Assembly (NCBI RefSeq): GCF_003344625.1
Contig: NZ_QPKJ02000003.1
Span: 434,001 to 498,000, forward strand
Length of the DNA stretch: 64,000 nucleotides
Source of the DNA: Solirubrobacter deserti
GTDB lineage: Bacteria > Actinomycetota > Thermoleophilia > Solirubrobacterales > Solirubrobacteraceae
Reading direction: 5' to 3'
Below the pieces are notes generated by a model. The model worked only from the letters and a program-made list of their open reading frames with translations, was not told the DNA's origin and did not search any database. This document shows, one piece after another, positions 50,551 through 59,707 of this stretch. A program made the position numbers and the translations under genes. Position 1 is the first letter of the stretch. Every line of letters begins with the position of its first letter.

Positions 50551-52187
50551 CAGTTCCTCAGCCGGTAGACGATCATCTCCGGCCCCGGGCGCTTGAACTC
50601 GGACTCGACGTAGTTGAACGACTTGTCGACCTGGTAGCGCGGCAGGTCGCCGTCGGTCGGGTCGGTGCGGAAGACGACGTCGGCCTGAGCGCGCAGCGCG
50701 GCGTAGTACTTGGCCGCCTGCGGCGCGCGCTGCGGCTCGGCCTGCGCGCGGCCGTACTGCGTCGAGCCGGTGACGACCCAGCACACGCCCTCGCGCCGGT
50801 AGATGTCGACCAGCTTGGGCGTGAGCGTGCGCTCGTAGTTCTGGAAGTTCGCCGTGCGCCGGGCGCCGCCGTGCTCGGCGGCGAGCTCCTCGATGATCGC
50901 GTCGTTGCGGTTGAAGCGCTGCCACTGCTGGGTGGGGTCCGCCTTCGCGCCGCCGCCCGGGGTGGAGCCGTACCACTCGGTCGGCGCGATCGGCTCGAAG
51001 CTCACCTTCGTGCCCTGCGGGACGTTGGCCACGAGCCAGTCGCGCGTCTCGGTGCGGGTGTCCTCACGGCCGAGCACGATCGCGTTGCGGACGGTGGTGT
51101 AGAGGCTGGGCGCGAGCGCGAGCGCGACGACCGCGCCGAAGACGACCTTCTGGCGGATCTGCGTGACGGCGTACGCGGCGAGGATCGCGAGCGCGGGGAA
51201 CAGCGGCAGCATCCAGCGCGCGTAGAAGCGGCTCTGGCTGCCCATGTACAGCCAGTAGAGGACGATCAGCCCGCCCAGGACCGCCGCTTCCCTGTAGCGC
51301 TTGCGCACCAGCAGCACGACGCCGCCGGCCACCGCCAGCAGGCCGGGGATGAGGCCCAGCGACCAGGTGCTGGAGGTCAGGTAGTACCACCAGCCGTTGC
51401 GCTCGGGCTGGCCGAGCAGCGCCCCGCCGGCCGCGAACTTGCGCTGGCGGTCGAGGTCGGAGATGAACGTGTCCCAGTCCGCGAACAGGTACGGGTTGGT
51501 GACGATCACGGCCGCGATCGCGATCAGCCCGGCGAGCAGCAGGCCCTTGAACGCCTGCTTGAAGGAGAGCGGGGAGAGCAGCGCGGCGGCGACCAGCGCG
51601 ACGACCACGGCGCCGTCGGAGTACTTGAAGGACGCGGCGAGCCCGACGCACGCGCCGCCCGCGAGCAGCGCCTTCGTCGACCCGGTGCGCAGCACCACCG
51701 CGCTCGCCCACATCGCCAGCGCGCACGGCAGCATCCCGGGCCCGTCGTTGAGCGCGAGCCGCGAGTAGAAGACGGGCAGGAACGCGACCGCGATGATCGC
51801 GGCCGCGACCAGTCCGGCCCGCCGGTCGAACCACGCCTTCGCCGCGAAGTACGTCGCCGCGACCGTCCCGACGCCGAAGAACACGCTGATCCAGCGGCCG
51901 GCCAGGAACACCGCGCCGGCGTCGTCGGCGAACCACTGCTCCACCCCGCCGAGGTGGATCACGCTGAACCACGCGGCGAGGATGTACGTAAGAAGCGGCG
52001 GATTGATGAAGTAGCCCGGGTTCAGGTCCCCGGTCGTCATCGACACCGCGTGCGGCACGAAATGCGCCCGCTCGTCCAGGTTGTACGCGTAGGGCAGGCC
52101 GTGCCCGAGACTCCACACGCGCAGCCCGAAGGCGACGAGCAGGATCAGCGCGAGGATCGCGGCGGGTGCGCGGTCGCGCGTGAACAC
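50544..52187 (-). CDS. Membrane glycosyltransferase, ArnT/PMT-like (GT39 fold)
   Basis: 547 aa polytopic membrane protein with about 10-12 hydrophobic segments. The first extracytoplasmic loop contains LPYAYNLDERAHFVP with the Asp-Glu typical of the GT39/GT83 catalytic loop, and the RLALNDGPG segment lies in the second. Polyprenyl-phosphate sugars are the usual donors; targets are lipids, proteins or wall polymers. The C-terminal 150 residues form an extracytoplasmic domain (TRDWLVANVPQGTKVSFEP, TNFQNYERTLTPKLVDIYRREG-type strand) common in actinobacterial members. ATG 52187. Acceptor not known. Other lipid-sugar genes in the window (two DPM-type enzymes) may supply the donor. Confidence 0.85.
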   Translation of the reverse strand: MFTRDRAPAAILALILLVAFGLRVWSLGHGLPYAYNLDERAHFVPHAVSMTTGDLNPGYFINPPLLTYILAAWFSVIHLGGVEQWFADDAGAVFLAGRWISVFFGVGTVAATYFAAKAWFDRRAGLVAAAIIAVAFLPVFYSRLALNDGPGMLPCALAMWASAVVLRTGSTKALLAGGACVGLAASFKYSDGAVVVALVAAALLSPLSFKQAFKGLLLAGLIAIAAVIVTNPYLFADWDTFISDLDRQRKFAAGGALLGQPERNGWWYYLTSSTWSLGLIPGLLAVAGGVVLLVRKRYREAAVLGGLIVLYWLYMGSQSRFYARWMLPLFPALAILAAYAVTQIRQKVVFGAVVALALAPSLYTTVRNAIVLGREDTRTETRDWLVANVPQGTKVSFEPIAPTEWYGSTPGGGAKADPTQQWQRFNRNDAIIEELAAEHGGARRTANFQNYERTLTPKLVDIYRREGVCWVVTGSTQYGRAQAEPQRAPQAAKYYAALRAQADVVFRTDPTDGDLPRYQVDKSFNYVESEFKRPGPEMIVYRLRNCR

Positions 52188-52209
52188 GCGCGAGCAGTCT
52201 ACGAGGGCG

Positions 52210-52626
52210 CTACGCGGTCAGCAGCGCGCAGTCCGCGCTCGCGCCGAGGCGCGTGAAGAAGCTCGAGCGGACCCAGTCGATGGCGACGGGCACCGCGGCG
52301 ACCGCGCCGGCGAAGCGGGCGGCCGACGAGGCGTCGCCGAACAGGCCGCTGCGCCAGGCGCGCGCGGGCCGGACGGAGACGTCGACGGTCTCCTCGCCCG
52401 CGAAGGAGGCGTAGACCTGGCTCGGCTTCTCCTCGGCCACGAGCGGCCCGGACTCGCTGTTGAGCAGGTACGCGCCGGACTCGACGGCGATCCGGTACTC
52501 GACGGTGTCGCCGCGCACGAGCAGGCCGCCGACGGCGTGGCCGTTGACGATCCGCGGCCGGAACTGGGCAGGAAGGAGCGCCGCGGCGACCTTCGGGTCG
52601 ACGCGGTAGTTGACGATGATCTGCAT
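52210..52626 (-). CDS. DUF2071-like protein
   Basis: 138 aa. QIIVNYRVDPKVAAALLPAQFRPRIVNGHAVGGLLVRGD resembles the first half of DUF2071/YqjF-type proteins (a steroid-delta-isomerase-like beta-barrel fold starting from YRVDP-x-LL-P). The central region EYRIAVESGAYLLNSESGPLVA and the FAGEETVDVSVRPA strands support a compact alpha+beta barrel. Function unknown. ATG 52626 shares its A with the upstream stop (TGATG), giving tight coupling to the membrane protein gene. It ends 22 bases before the GT39 gene begins on the same strand. Confidence 0.6.
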   Translation of the reverse strand: MQIIVNYRVDPKVAAALLPAQFRPRIVNGHAVGGLLVRGDTVEYRIAVESGAYLLNSESGPLVAEEKPSQVYASFAGEETVDVSVRPARAWRSGLFGDASSAARFAGAVAAVPVAIDWVRSSFFTRLGASADCALLTA

Positions 52627-53174
52627 CAGGAGGGCTTGCTTTCCCGGGGAGAAGGGTTCAGGACGGTGCGCGCGCCGAGCACGGGGCCGATCACGGCGAG
52701 CACCCACAGCCAGGAGAGGCCCCACGGGTCCATCACGCTTTCACCGGCGCCGATCACGACGGCGAGCGAGAGCAGCGGATAGAGCAGCAGGACCAGCGAC
52801 TTCTTGGCGATGCCCGCGCTGCGGGCGCCCATGACGACGCCGAGCCACGCGGCACCGGCGACGATCAGGCCGCCGTTGTCGTTGACGATCGCGCGTTCGG
52901 CGATGATCAGCGCCCAGGCGATGGCGAGCAGGCCCCAGACGCGCATGGGCGCCTTGGCGCCACGCCAGACGGTGAGGACGGCCGCGAGCACGGTCGCCAC
53001 GACCAGCAGGAAGAACACGCTGCCGCTGAGGGCGACGGCCAGCAGCCACGCGATCCCGGCGACGGCCCCGGCGAGGACACCCCCGCGCAGGGCCGCGTTG
53101 ACGGTCTGCGCCGCACGTTCCTTGCGGCTGGGCTTGGGCCCGATGTCAAGGTCGGCGAGGGCGGCGGAGCTCAT
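52626..53174 (-). CDS. Multi-pass membrane protein of unknown function
   Basis: 182 aa. Hydrophilic start (ADLDIGPKPSRKERAAQ), then five or six hydrophobic segments: GGVLAGAVAGIAWLLAVALSG, FFLLVVATVLAAVLTVW, VWGLLAIAWALIIA, GLIVAGAAWLGVVMG, SLVLLLYPLLSLAVVIGA, LSWLWVLAVIGPVLGA. No recognised family. Coupled by TGATG to the DUF2071-like gene downstream. Confidence 0.72.
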   Translation of the reverse strand: MSSAALADLDIGPKPSRKERAAQTVNAALRGGVLAGAVAGIAWLLAVALSGSVFFLLVVATVLAAVLTVWRGAKAPMRVWGLLAIAWALIIAERAIVNDNGGLIVAGAAWLGVVMGARSAGIAKKSLVLLLYPLLSLAVVIGAGESVMDPWGLSWLWVLAVIGPVLGARTVLNPSPRESKPS

Positions 53175-53227
53175 GTCTCAAAGCTACCGCCCCCTTGCGC
53201 GATTGCCATTGGGGACAGCCCCAGACT

Positions 53228-54820
53228 TCAGGCAGGGACAGCCACCTTCTCGTCCTCGCGCACGAACCGGTTCTGCTCGGCGGTGACCTCGAGATCCATC
53301 GGGTCACTGAGATCCGGCTCGCGCGGCGGGAGCTTGAGCAGCGAGTACGCGAGGCACACCACACCCGCGAGCGCGTAGCCGAGCGCGAGCCGCGGGTTCG
53401 AGAACACGTCGACCTCCTCGGAGTGGATGAGCCCGATCAGCGTGAGGACCGCACCGACGCCGCACGCCGCCGCCGCGTGGATGAAGCGCCGGTCGATCAC
53501 GAACACCGCGATCGTGCCGAGCACCATGCCGACCAGCACCGAGCCGGCGCCGATCGTCGCCAGCCCGCCATAGAGCACGCCGCCCGCGGCCAGCGCCTCG
53601 TCGCCCACCTCCTGCACGCTCGTGCCCGCGGCCAGCAGCGCGTCGTGGACCATCCCGGAGCCCCACTGCGCCAGCGACGGGATCGCGGCCAGCACGACCG
53701 CCGCGTAGTGCGCCTTGGGCACCGCGACGAACGCCTGCGAGCCGATGACGAGGCCGATGAAGAGCAGGATCGGCACGATCGCGGGGATCGGCAGCAGCGC
53801 GGCGAGCAGCGGGAACAGCCCGAACGCGCACAGCAGGAAGATCAGCACGCCACTCGCGAGCGAGTAGGAGATGCGCCCGCCGGCGGCCTTCCAGCCCGGG
53901 TGGCCGATGTAGACGGCGGGCGGGAACGGCGAGCCGAGCGCGGCGCCCACGACGGCGCCCGTGCCGTCGGCGAGCAGCACGTGGCGCAGGTTGTAGTTGT
54001 CGCCCGCGGCGGCGGCCGACTCCACGTTGCTCATCGCCTCGGTGAAGTTGTAGATGCCGAGCGGGATCGCGGTCGCGAGCAGCGGCGAGATGCCCTCGAG
54101 GCCGTCCAGCAGCAGGTCGACGTTCAGCGACGGGACGCCGAGCGCGATCGCCTTGACCGAGTCGGTGACCGCGGCGGGCTCCATGTACCCGCCGATCCAG
54201 CCGATCGCGGAGCCGACGAGCAGCGCCGCCAACCCGATCGGGAAGTTCTTCGGCAGCCGCACGCCCGCGATGAAGCCGGCGATGATGATCATGAACACGG
54301 GCAGCGCGATCCACAGCGCGCCCCACATCTGGGCGCCCGGCCGCATCGAGATGAACGCGAGCGAGATGCCCGCGAGCGTGCCGAGCATGGCGGCGCGCGG
54401 CGTCAGGTGCCGGATCGCGGGCCCGACGAACGCGCCGATGAGGATGATCACGCCGATGATGAAGGCCCACGCGAGGCCGGCGGTCCACGCCGCGATCGCG
54501 TTCTGGGTGGCCAGGTAGGTCGGCAGCATGATCACCAGCGTCACGATGAACATGTGCGGGACGCTCGGGCCGTAGGGCAGCGCCGTCACGTCCGTGCGCT
54601 GCTCCTTCATCGCCAGCCGGCGGGCGAGGTAGAAGTAGAAGAGGTTGCCCACCAGCAGCTCGATGCCGAGCGCGGGCAGCACGACGCGGTAGACGTCATC
54701 GGGCGCCATGTTGACCACGCCGATGCACAGGCCCGCCAGCACCAGCACGTTGACGAGCATGTTGATGCCGAGCCCGAAGAAGGCGTTGAGGTCGCCTCGG
54801 GTCCAGAACGGGAGGGTCAT
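53228..54820 (-). CDS. NCS2/AzgA-like permease (xanthine/uracil/vitamin C type)
   Basis: 530 aa, about 14 hydrophobic segments. The start [27 protein letters not shown] and [24 protein letters not shown] correspond to the unwound TM3/TM10-type helices of nucleobase-ascorbate transporters, and [20 protein letters not shown] contains the NCS2-type acidic residue region. The family imports purines, pyrimidines or related ring compounds by H+ or Na+ symport. It is the last gene of a five-gene operon (ATGA overlap with the hydrolase gene), so it probably imports the substrate of that pathway, perhaps a cyclic ureide. Confidence 0.82.
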   Translation of the reverse strand: MTLPFWTRGDLNAFFGLGINMLVNVLVLAGLCIGVVNMAPDDVYRVVLPALGIELLVGNLFYFYLARRLAMKEQRTDVTALPYGPSVPHMFIVTLVIMLPTYLATQNAIAAWTAGLAWAFIIGVIILIGAFVGPAIRHLTPRAAMLGTLAGISLAFISMRPGAQMWGALWIALPVFMIIIAGFIAGVRLPKNFPIGLAALLVGSAIGWIGGYMEPAAVTDSVKAIALGVPSLNVDLLLDGLEGISPLLATAIPLGIYNFTEAMSNVESAAAAGDNYNLRHVLLADGTGAVVGAALGSPFPPAVYIGHPGWKAAGGRISYSLASGVLIFLLCAFGLFPLLAALLPIPAIVPILLFIGLVIGSQAFVAVPKAHYAAVVLAAIPSLAQWGSGMVHDALLAAGTSVQEVGDEALAAGGVLYGGLATIGAGSVLVGMVLGTIAVFVIDRRFIHAAAACGVGAVLTLIGLIHSEEVDVFSNPRLALGYALAGVVCLAYSLLKLPPREPDLSDPMDLEVTAEQNRFVREDEKVAVPA

Positions 54821-55488
54821 GCGCGAGCTCCGATCGGCAAGGCGGCAAGCAGGTCAGCGGACGAGCCCACCCAGCCGAAGATGCCGCCCTGGGCGGAGAT
54901 CATCCGCAGCGCGACCTCGTGGAACTCGGGGAAGTAGGAGCCGCAGCAGTCCTCGAGCACGAGGCACTCGAAGCCGCGGTCGTTGGCCTCGCGCACGGTC
55001 GTGTGCACGCAGACCTCGGTGGTGACGCCGGTGACGATCAGCGACGTGATGCCGCGGTTGCGCAGCATCAGCTCGAGGTCGGTGGCGTAGAACGACCCCT
55101 TCCCCGGCTTGTCGAGCACGATCTCCCCGGGCGCGGGGGCGAGCTCGTCGACGAAGTCGTGCCCGTACTCGCCGCGGATCAGGATCCGCCCCTTGGGCGA
55201 ATCCGTGCCGATGAACTCGCCGCGCGCGAACTTCGCCGGCGGGCAGTCGGCCATGTCCGGCCGGTGCCCCTCGCGCGTGTGGATGACCGTCATCCCGAGG
55301 TCGCGGGCGGCGGCCAGCACGCGTTGCAGCGGCTCGACCGCGGCCTGAAGCAGCGACACGTCGTTGCCGAGCATCGACCCGAAGCCGCCGGGCTCCAGGA
55401 AGTCCCGTTGCATGTCGATCACGACGAGCGCCGTGGTCCCGGGAGCGAACTCGAATGGTCCTGGCAGTGCCTGCGCCGCAACCGTCAT
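54817..55488 (-). CDS. Isochorismatase-superfamily cysteine hydrolase (ureidoacrylate/biuret hydrolase type)
   Basis: 223 aa. Catalytic triad visible: Asp25 ([10 protein letters not shown]), Lys127 ([15 protein letters not shown]) and nucleophile Cys160 ([13 protein letters not shown]) with the preceding cis-peptide. [16 protein letters not shown] before the triad is typical of amide-hydrolysing members such as biuret hydrolase, RutB and N-carbamoylsarcosine amidase rather than true isochorismatase. It would release ammonia from a carbamoyl or amide group. ATG 55488 overlaps the amidase stop (ATGA), and its own stop overlaps the permease start. Substrate not identified. Confidence 0.88.
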   Translation of the reverse strand: MTVAAQALPGPFEFAPGTTALVVIDMQRDFLEPGGFGSMLGNDVSLLQAAVEPLQRVLAAARDLGMTVIHTREGHRPDMADCPPAKFARGEFIGTDSPKGRILIRGEYGHDFVDELAPAPGEIVLDKPGKGSFYATDLELMLRNRGITSLIVTGVTTEVCVHTTVREANDRGFECLVLEDCCGSYFPEFHEVALRMISAQGGIFGWVGSSADLLAALPIGARA

Positions 55489-56873
55489 GCGCCTTCCCCT
55501 TCTTTCGTGAGGGCGGTCGCGAGCGCGATCAGCAGCGCCTCCCCACCGGGACCGGCCACCAGCTGCAGGCCGACGGGCAACCCGTCGGTGCGGCACGGCA
55601 CGGAGATCGCCGGGAACCCGACGAAGCTCCACAGGATCGCGTTGCGCGACAGGATCGTGAGGTACTCGTCGGCCTGCTCGACCGGCGGCGCCAGGACGGG
55701 CGACGTCGGCGTGGCGAGTACGTGGTGCTCACGGAACACCGCGAGCATCTCCTCCCTCAGCGCGGCGCGGTAACGCTGCGCGTCGATGTAGTCCGTGGCG
55801 GGCACGCCGTCCGCGGCGTCCAGCTGGTCACGGACCTCCGCCCAGTACAGCGAGCGGTCCAGCCCGGCGGCGCGGTGGAACGTCGCGGCCTCGCAGCGCG
55901 AGACGAGCAACCCCATCGCGTTGGCGCCGCCGAAGTCGGCGGCGGTGGGACGATCGGTCTCGCGGACGGACGCCACGAGGCCTTGAAGCTTCTCGATCTG
56001 GCGGGCGATCGCCGCGTCCACGGCGGTCTCGGCCCCTTCCCAGGCGGCGGTCGCCAGCCCGACGCGCAGGTGCTCGGTCCGCGAGCCCGCGGCCGGGGCG
56101 ATCGCGGGCGCCTCGGGCCGCAGCGCGTCGAGCGCGAGCGCGGCGTCCTCGGCCGCGGGAGCCATCACCGCGACGTGGTCCATCGTCCAGCTCAGCGGCA
56201 CGACGCCCCGCGTGGATACGGTGCCGTACGTCGGCTTCAGGCCGACCACGCCGCACAGCGCGGCGGGCACGCGGATCGACGCGCGCGTGTCGGTGCCGAG
56301 CGAGACGAGCCCCATCCCGGTCGCGACCGCGATCGCGCTGCCGCCGCTGGACCCGCCCGGGATGCGCGTGGGGTCGTGCGGGTTGCGCGCCTGTGGGCTC
56401 GTGACGCCGAGCGCGAACTCGTGCGTGCTCGTCTTGCCCAGGACCACCGCGCCCGCCGCGCGCCACAGGTCCACCGCGGCGGCATCGACCTCCGGCATCT
56501 GATGAAAGGCGTCGGAGCCGCAGCGCGTCGGCATCCCGGCGACGTGGATGACGTCCTTGACGGAGACCGGGATGCCGTGGAGCGGCCCGCGGGGCGGCTC
56601 GGCGTCGCGCGCTCGTGCCTCCGCGAGCGCCCGCTCGGCGTCCACGTGGACGAACGCCGTCCACTCGTCCTGCGCGATCCGTTCGAGCGCCGCTTCGACC
56701 CGCTCCACGCTGGAGCGGCCGGTCCCGATCCTCGGCGTCCCGCCCAGCCCGGGCAGCGGCGCGGTGGGCGGGCCGAAGACGTCGTAGGCCGGCCGCTTCT
56801 CGGGCGGGTCGGTCATCTGCGCGGCCAGCCGCTCCCGGGCGGCGGCGAAGGCGTTGGTCGCGACACTGCTCAC
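55485..56873 (-). CDS. Amidase signature enzyme (allophanate/1-carboxybiuret hydrolase-like)
   Basis: 462 aa. Ser-cisSer-Lys triad: Lys in [12 protein letters not shown], cis-Ser in PGGSSGGSA, and nucleophile Ser in [16 protein letters not shown]. In most relatives the last motif reads DTGGSxRxP; here GG is replaced by RA, which would alter the oxyanion-hole loop. The absence of the AtzF-type C-terminal domain makes it similar in size to AtzE-type enzymes, which need the small AtzG partner; no AtzG is present. It hydrolyses an amide or ureide. GTG 56873 overlaps the GntR stop (GTGA); its stop overlaps the hydrolase start. Confidence 0.88.
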   Translation of the reverse strand: MSSVATNAFAAARERLAAQMTDPPEKRPAYDVFGPPTAPLPGLGGTPRIGTGRSSVERVEAALERIAQDEWTAFVHVDAERALAEARARDAEPPRGPLHGIPVSVKDVIHVAGMPTRCGSDAFHQMPEVDAAAVDLWRAAGAVVLGKTSTHEFALGVTSPQARNPHDPTRIPGGSSGGSAIAVATGMGLVSLGTDTRASIRVPAALCGVVGLKPTYGTVSTRGVVPLSWTMDHVAVMAPAAEDAALALDALRPEAPAIAPAAGSRTEHLRVGLATAAWEGAETAVDAAIARQIEKLQGLVASVRETDRPTAADFGGANAMGLLVSRCEAATFHRAAGLDRSLYWAEVRDQLDAADGVPATDYIDAQRYRAALREEMLAVFREHHVLATPTSPVLAPPVEQADEYLTILSRNAILWSFVGFPAISVPCRTDGLPVGLQLVAGPGGEALLIALATALTKEGEGA

Positions 56874-57517
56874 GGGCGGTCCTCCTCGAACATGCGCGCG
56901 AGGAGCTCGCCCACCCGGCGCTCGACGACTTCGGCACTGCGTTCGATGTGCACGCGCATCAGCGCCGCGGCGGCGTCCGTCCGGCCCGCCCGCAGCGCGT
57001 CCAGGATTTCCAGGTGCTCCCCGACGGTCGTCACGATCCGGTCCACGGTCGTGAAGTCGTGGATGCGGATCACGCGGATGCGCTCGTTGATGTCGCGCAG
57101 GTAGCGCTCCGTCGCGCTGTTGCCCGACGCGTGGGCAAGGCCCTCGTGGAACGCCTCGTCGGCGTACACGAAGTCCGGCGACTCGTCGCGCTCGGCGCGC
57201 AGTTCCAGCCACTCCTCGTAGAGCGCGTCCACCTTGTCGCGCTCCGCCGTGCGCACCGCGAGGTCCTCGAGCACGGTCCGCACGGCGTACAGCTCGCGCA
57301 TCGCGCTCACCCGCGGCGCGTTCGGCCGCACGCCGCCGGTGCGGTCGCGTACGACGTGGCCGTCGCCCTCGAGCCGGCGCAGCGCCTCCCGCACGGGCGT
57401 GCGGCTCGTCTCGTAGCGCTCGGCGAGCTGCTCCTCGACGAGCCGCTGCCCGTACGGGAACTCGCCCGCGAGCAGCGCGGCCCGCAGCGCGCGGTGCACG
57501 GACTCAGCGCGCGTCAA
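56870..57517 (-). CDS. GntR/FCD-family regulator of the amide-catabolic operon
   Basis: 215 aa. N-terminal winged helix: ESVHRALRAALLAGEFPYGQRLVEEQLAERYETSRTPVREALRRLEGDGHV (residues 4-55, split here by position), then an all-helical FCD ligand-binding domain with the metal-site pattern: Asp in VYADEAFHEGLAHASGN and His residues in VGEHLEIL and MRVHIERS. FCD regulators bind carboxylates or amino-acid-like effectors, often through Zn or Ni, and usually repress their own operon. TTG 57517 overlaps the end of the DUF1116 gene by 14 bases; GTG 57499 is the alternative start. Confidence 0.9.
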   Translation of the reverse strand: MTRAESVHRALRAALLAGEFPYGQRLVEEQLAERYETSRTPVREALRRLEGDGHVVRDRTGGVRPNAPRVSAMRELYAVRTVLEDLAVRTAERDKVDALYEEWLELRAERDESPDFVYADEAFHEGLAHASGNSATERYLRDINERIRVIRIHDFTTVDRIVTTVGEHLEILDALRAGRTDAAAALMRVHIERSAEVVERRVGELLARMFEEDRP

Positions 57518-58703
57518 GCGCGGCCACCGCGAGGTCGAAGGCCTGCAGCGGCGGGTGCGTGATGCCGCCGCCGATCTGCCCGATGCCGGGCCGCTTGTGG
57601 GCAATCCCGGTGTGCACGGGCGGTGAGATGCGGGTCGCGGCGACCTTGCGCGCGTCGACGCCGAGGATCGCCGCGCGGCCGTCGGGGAAGCGGATCTCGG
57701 GGGACTCGCCGGCCGCGATCGCCCGCAGTCCGGTGTCGATCTCGTCGATCACCTTCGGGTCCAGACCGACCGAAGGGGCCGAGAGCGGCGAAGCGGCGAC
57801 GGCCAGCGCACCCAACCCGTACGTCTCGACGATCGCCGAGTCGCCGAGGTCCGGGTTCATGTCGGCGGGTGAATACCCGTCGAAGAGCTTCGCCGGGGCG
57901 GGCAGCGCGGCGGGGCCGACGAACCAGCGGTCGCCGAGGCCCGAGACGCGGATGCCGACCTCGACGCCGTTGCGGGCGATCGCGGTGAGGACCGGCGAGC
58001 CCGACACGTCCGCGGCGCAGTCGAGCGCGAGCTTGGCGAAGACCATCGCCAGGTTCAGGAAGAACTGGCCGTTGCCGGCGATGAACGCCCGCACCTCGGG
58101 GTGCTCGATGCCGAGCGCCTCGAGCGTCAGCGCGGTGCCGGCCTCCGTGCGGTGGTGGGCCTCGTCCCCGAGCGCAAGCGAGCGCACATGAAGGTCGAAG
58201 AGGTCGAGCGGCGCGCGGTCGAGCGCCGTTCGCAGCTCCGGCGCGAGCACGTCCCTCATCCAGACGAGGCGCTCCAGCACCTCGGGGCCGTCCGCGCCGT
58301 AGCGCAGCACCGCGCCCGAGCCCTCGTTGAGCGGGCACCACGCGACCTTGCCCGTGGCGTCGTCGCGCGCCACCCACACCGGCATGCTCGGGTTCACGAC
58401 GCCGGCCATCGGCCCCACGCCGCCCGCGTCGTGGTTCGTGCTGAGCGGGACCTGGCCGTCCTCCACGAGCTTGATCGCGGCCGCCGGCGTCTCCGCGACG
58501 CCTTCCAGCCACAGCGCGCTGCCCAGCGCGGCGCGCATCGGCGCGCACATGCGCTCGGGCTCGATCGGCGGTCCGGCGTGCGTCACACCGCCCGCGGCGT
58601 GGTGGGCGGAGACCTCAGAGGCCGGCACGACGTCGACCACCAGCGGCCGCGCCGCGGCCAGCCGAGCCACCGCATCCGACTCTGTATGCAGCGCTGCGTT
58701 CAT
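57504..58703 (-). CDS. DUF1116 protein (YlbE/AllG-like)
   Basis: 399 aa, shorter than E. coli YlbE (about 420). Strong family pattern: VVDVVPASEV, HAGPPIEPERMCAPM, GALWLEG-type helix ending in AIKLVEDGQV, NHDAGGVGPMAGVVNPSMPVWV, CPLNEGSGAVLRYG, LERLVWMRDVL, QFFLNLAMVFAKLALD, TAIARNGVEVGIRVSGLGDRWF, MNPDLGDSAIVETYGLG, and TGIAHKRPGIGQIGGGITHPPL. YlbE, now named AllG, works with AllF (FdrA) and AllH as oxamate carbamoyltransferase in allantoin fermentation. Here neither AllF nor AllH is encoded next to it; the operon instead has amidase, cysteine hydrolase, permease and GntR regulator. Function in this setting is not known. Confidence 0.9.
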   Translation of the reverse strand: MNAALHTESDAVARLAAARPLVVDVVPASEVSAHHAAGGVTHAGPPIEPERMCAPMRAALGSALWLEGVAETPAAAIKLVEDGQVPLSTNHDAGGVGPMAGVVNPSMPVWVARDDATGKVAWCPLNEGSGAVLRYGADGPEVLERLVWMRDVLAPELRTALDRAPLDLFDLHVRSLALGDEAHHRTEAGTALTLEALGIEHPEVRAFIAGNGQFFLNLAMVFAKLALDCAADVSGSPVLTAIARNGVEVGIRVSGLGDRWFVGPAALPAPAKLFDGYSPADMNPDLGDSAIVETYGLGALAVAASPLSAPSVGLDPKVIDEIDTGLRAIAAGESPEIRFPDGRAAILGVDARKVAATRISPPVHTGIAHKRPGIGQIGGGITHPPLQAFDLAVAALDAR

Positions 58704-58711
58704 GGGCCGCG

Positions 58712-58717
58712 AAGCTA
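58712..58717 (-). promoter_or_regulatory. -10 element (TAGCTT) of the DUF1116 operon
   Basis: Minus-strand TAGCTT ending 8 bases before ATG 58703, leaderless geometry. A large palindrome (58741-58788) lies upstream and may participate in regulation. Confidence 0.45.
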
Positions 58718-58740
58718 CGGGCGCCGCGCGGCCGTGGACA

Positions 58741-58788
58741 CGGACCGCCGGTCACAAGCGCTCGGGCGAGCGCTGGACCGGCGGTCCG
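58741..58788. terminator. Two-tier palindrome between hydrolase and DUF1116 operon
   Basis: Perfect outer arms CGGACCGCCGGTC (58741-58753) and GACCGGCGGTCCG (58776-58788), with perfect inner arms AGCGCTCG (58757-58764) and CGAGCGCT (58767-58774): 21 base pairs in total. It starts 7 bases after the alpha/beta hydrolase stop in the direction of transcription and ends 23 bases before the next -10. Without a T-tract, it is either a GC-only actinobacterial-type terminator of the hydrolase gene, a GntR operator region, or a mobile REP-like element. Confidence 0.65.
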
Positions 58789-58794
58789 GGAGCG

Positions 58795-59652
<858 letters not shown>

Positions 59653-59661
59653 TCACAAGTC

Positions 59662-59675
59662 GTTGCTTAGGCAAC
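59662..59675. promoter_or_regulatory. Palindromic operator-like site GTTGC-N4-GCAAC
   Basis: GTTGC TTAG GCAAC, a perfect 5-bp inverted repeat with 4-base spacer, 25 bases upstream of the hydrolase ATG in the region where the -10 is expected (minus strand CTAGTTGCCTAAGC). The symmetry and spacing are those of MarR- or TetR-type regulators, and the same sequence contains TTGCCTAA. No regulator gene is adjacent. Confidence 0.55.
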
Positions 59676-59707
59676 TAGTGTGACAGGTCTGGTCCGGGGG
59701 CGTCGGC

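Noticed and set aside
57504-58703. First taken as cyanuric acid hydrolase/barbiturase because of neighbours
   Set aside because: Its motifs (NHDAGGVGPM, LNEGSG, VSGLGDRWF, TGIAHKRPGIGQIG) match DUF1116/YlbE, not the AtzD family.
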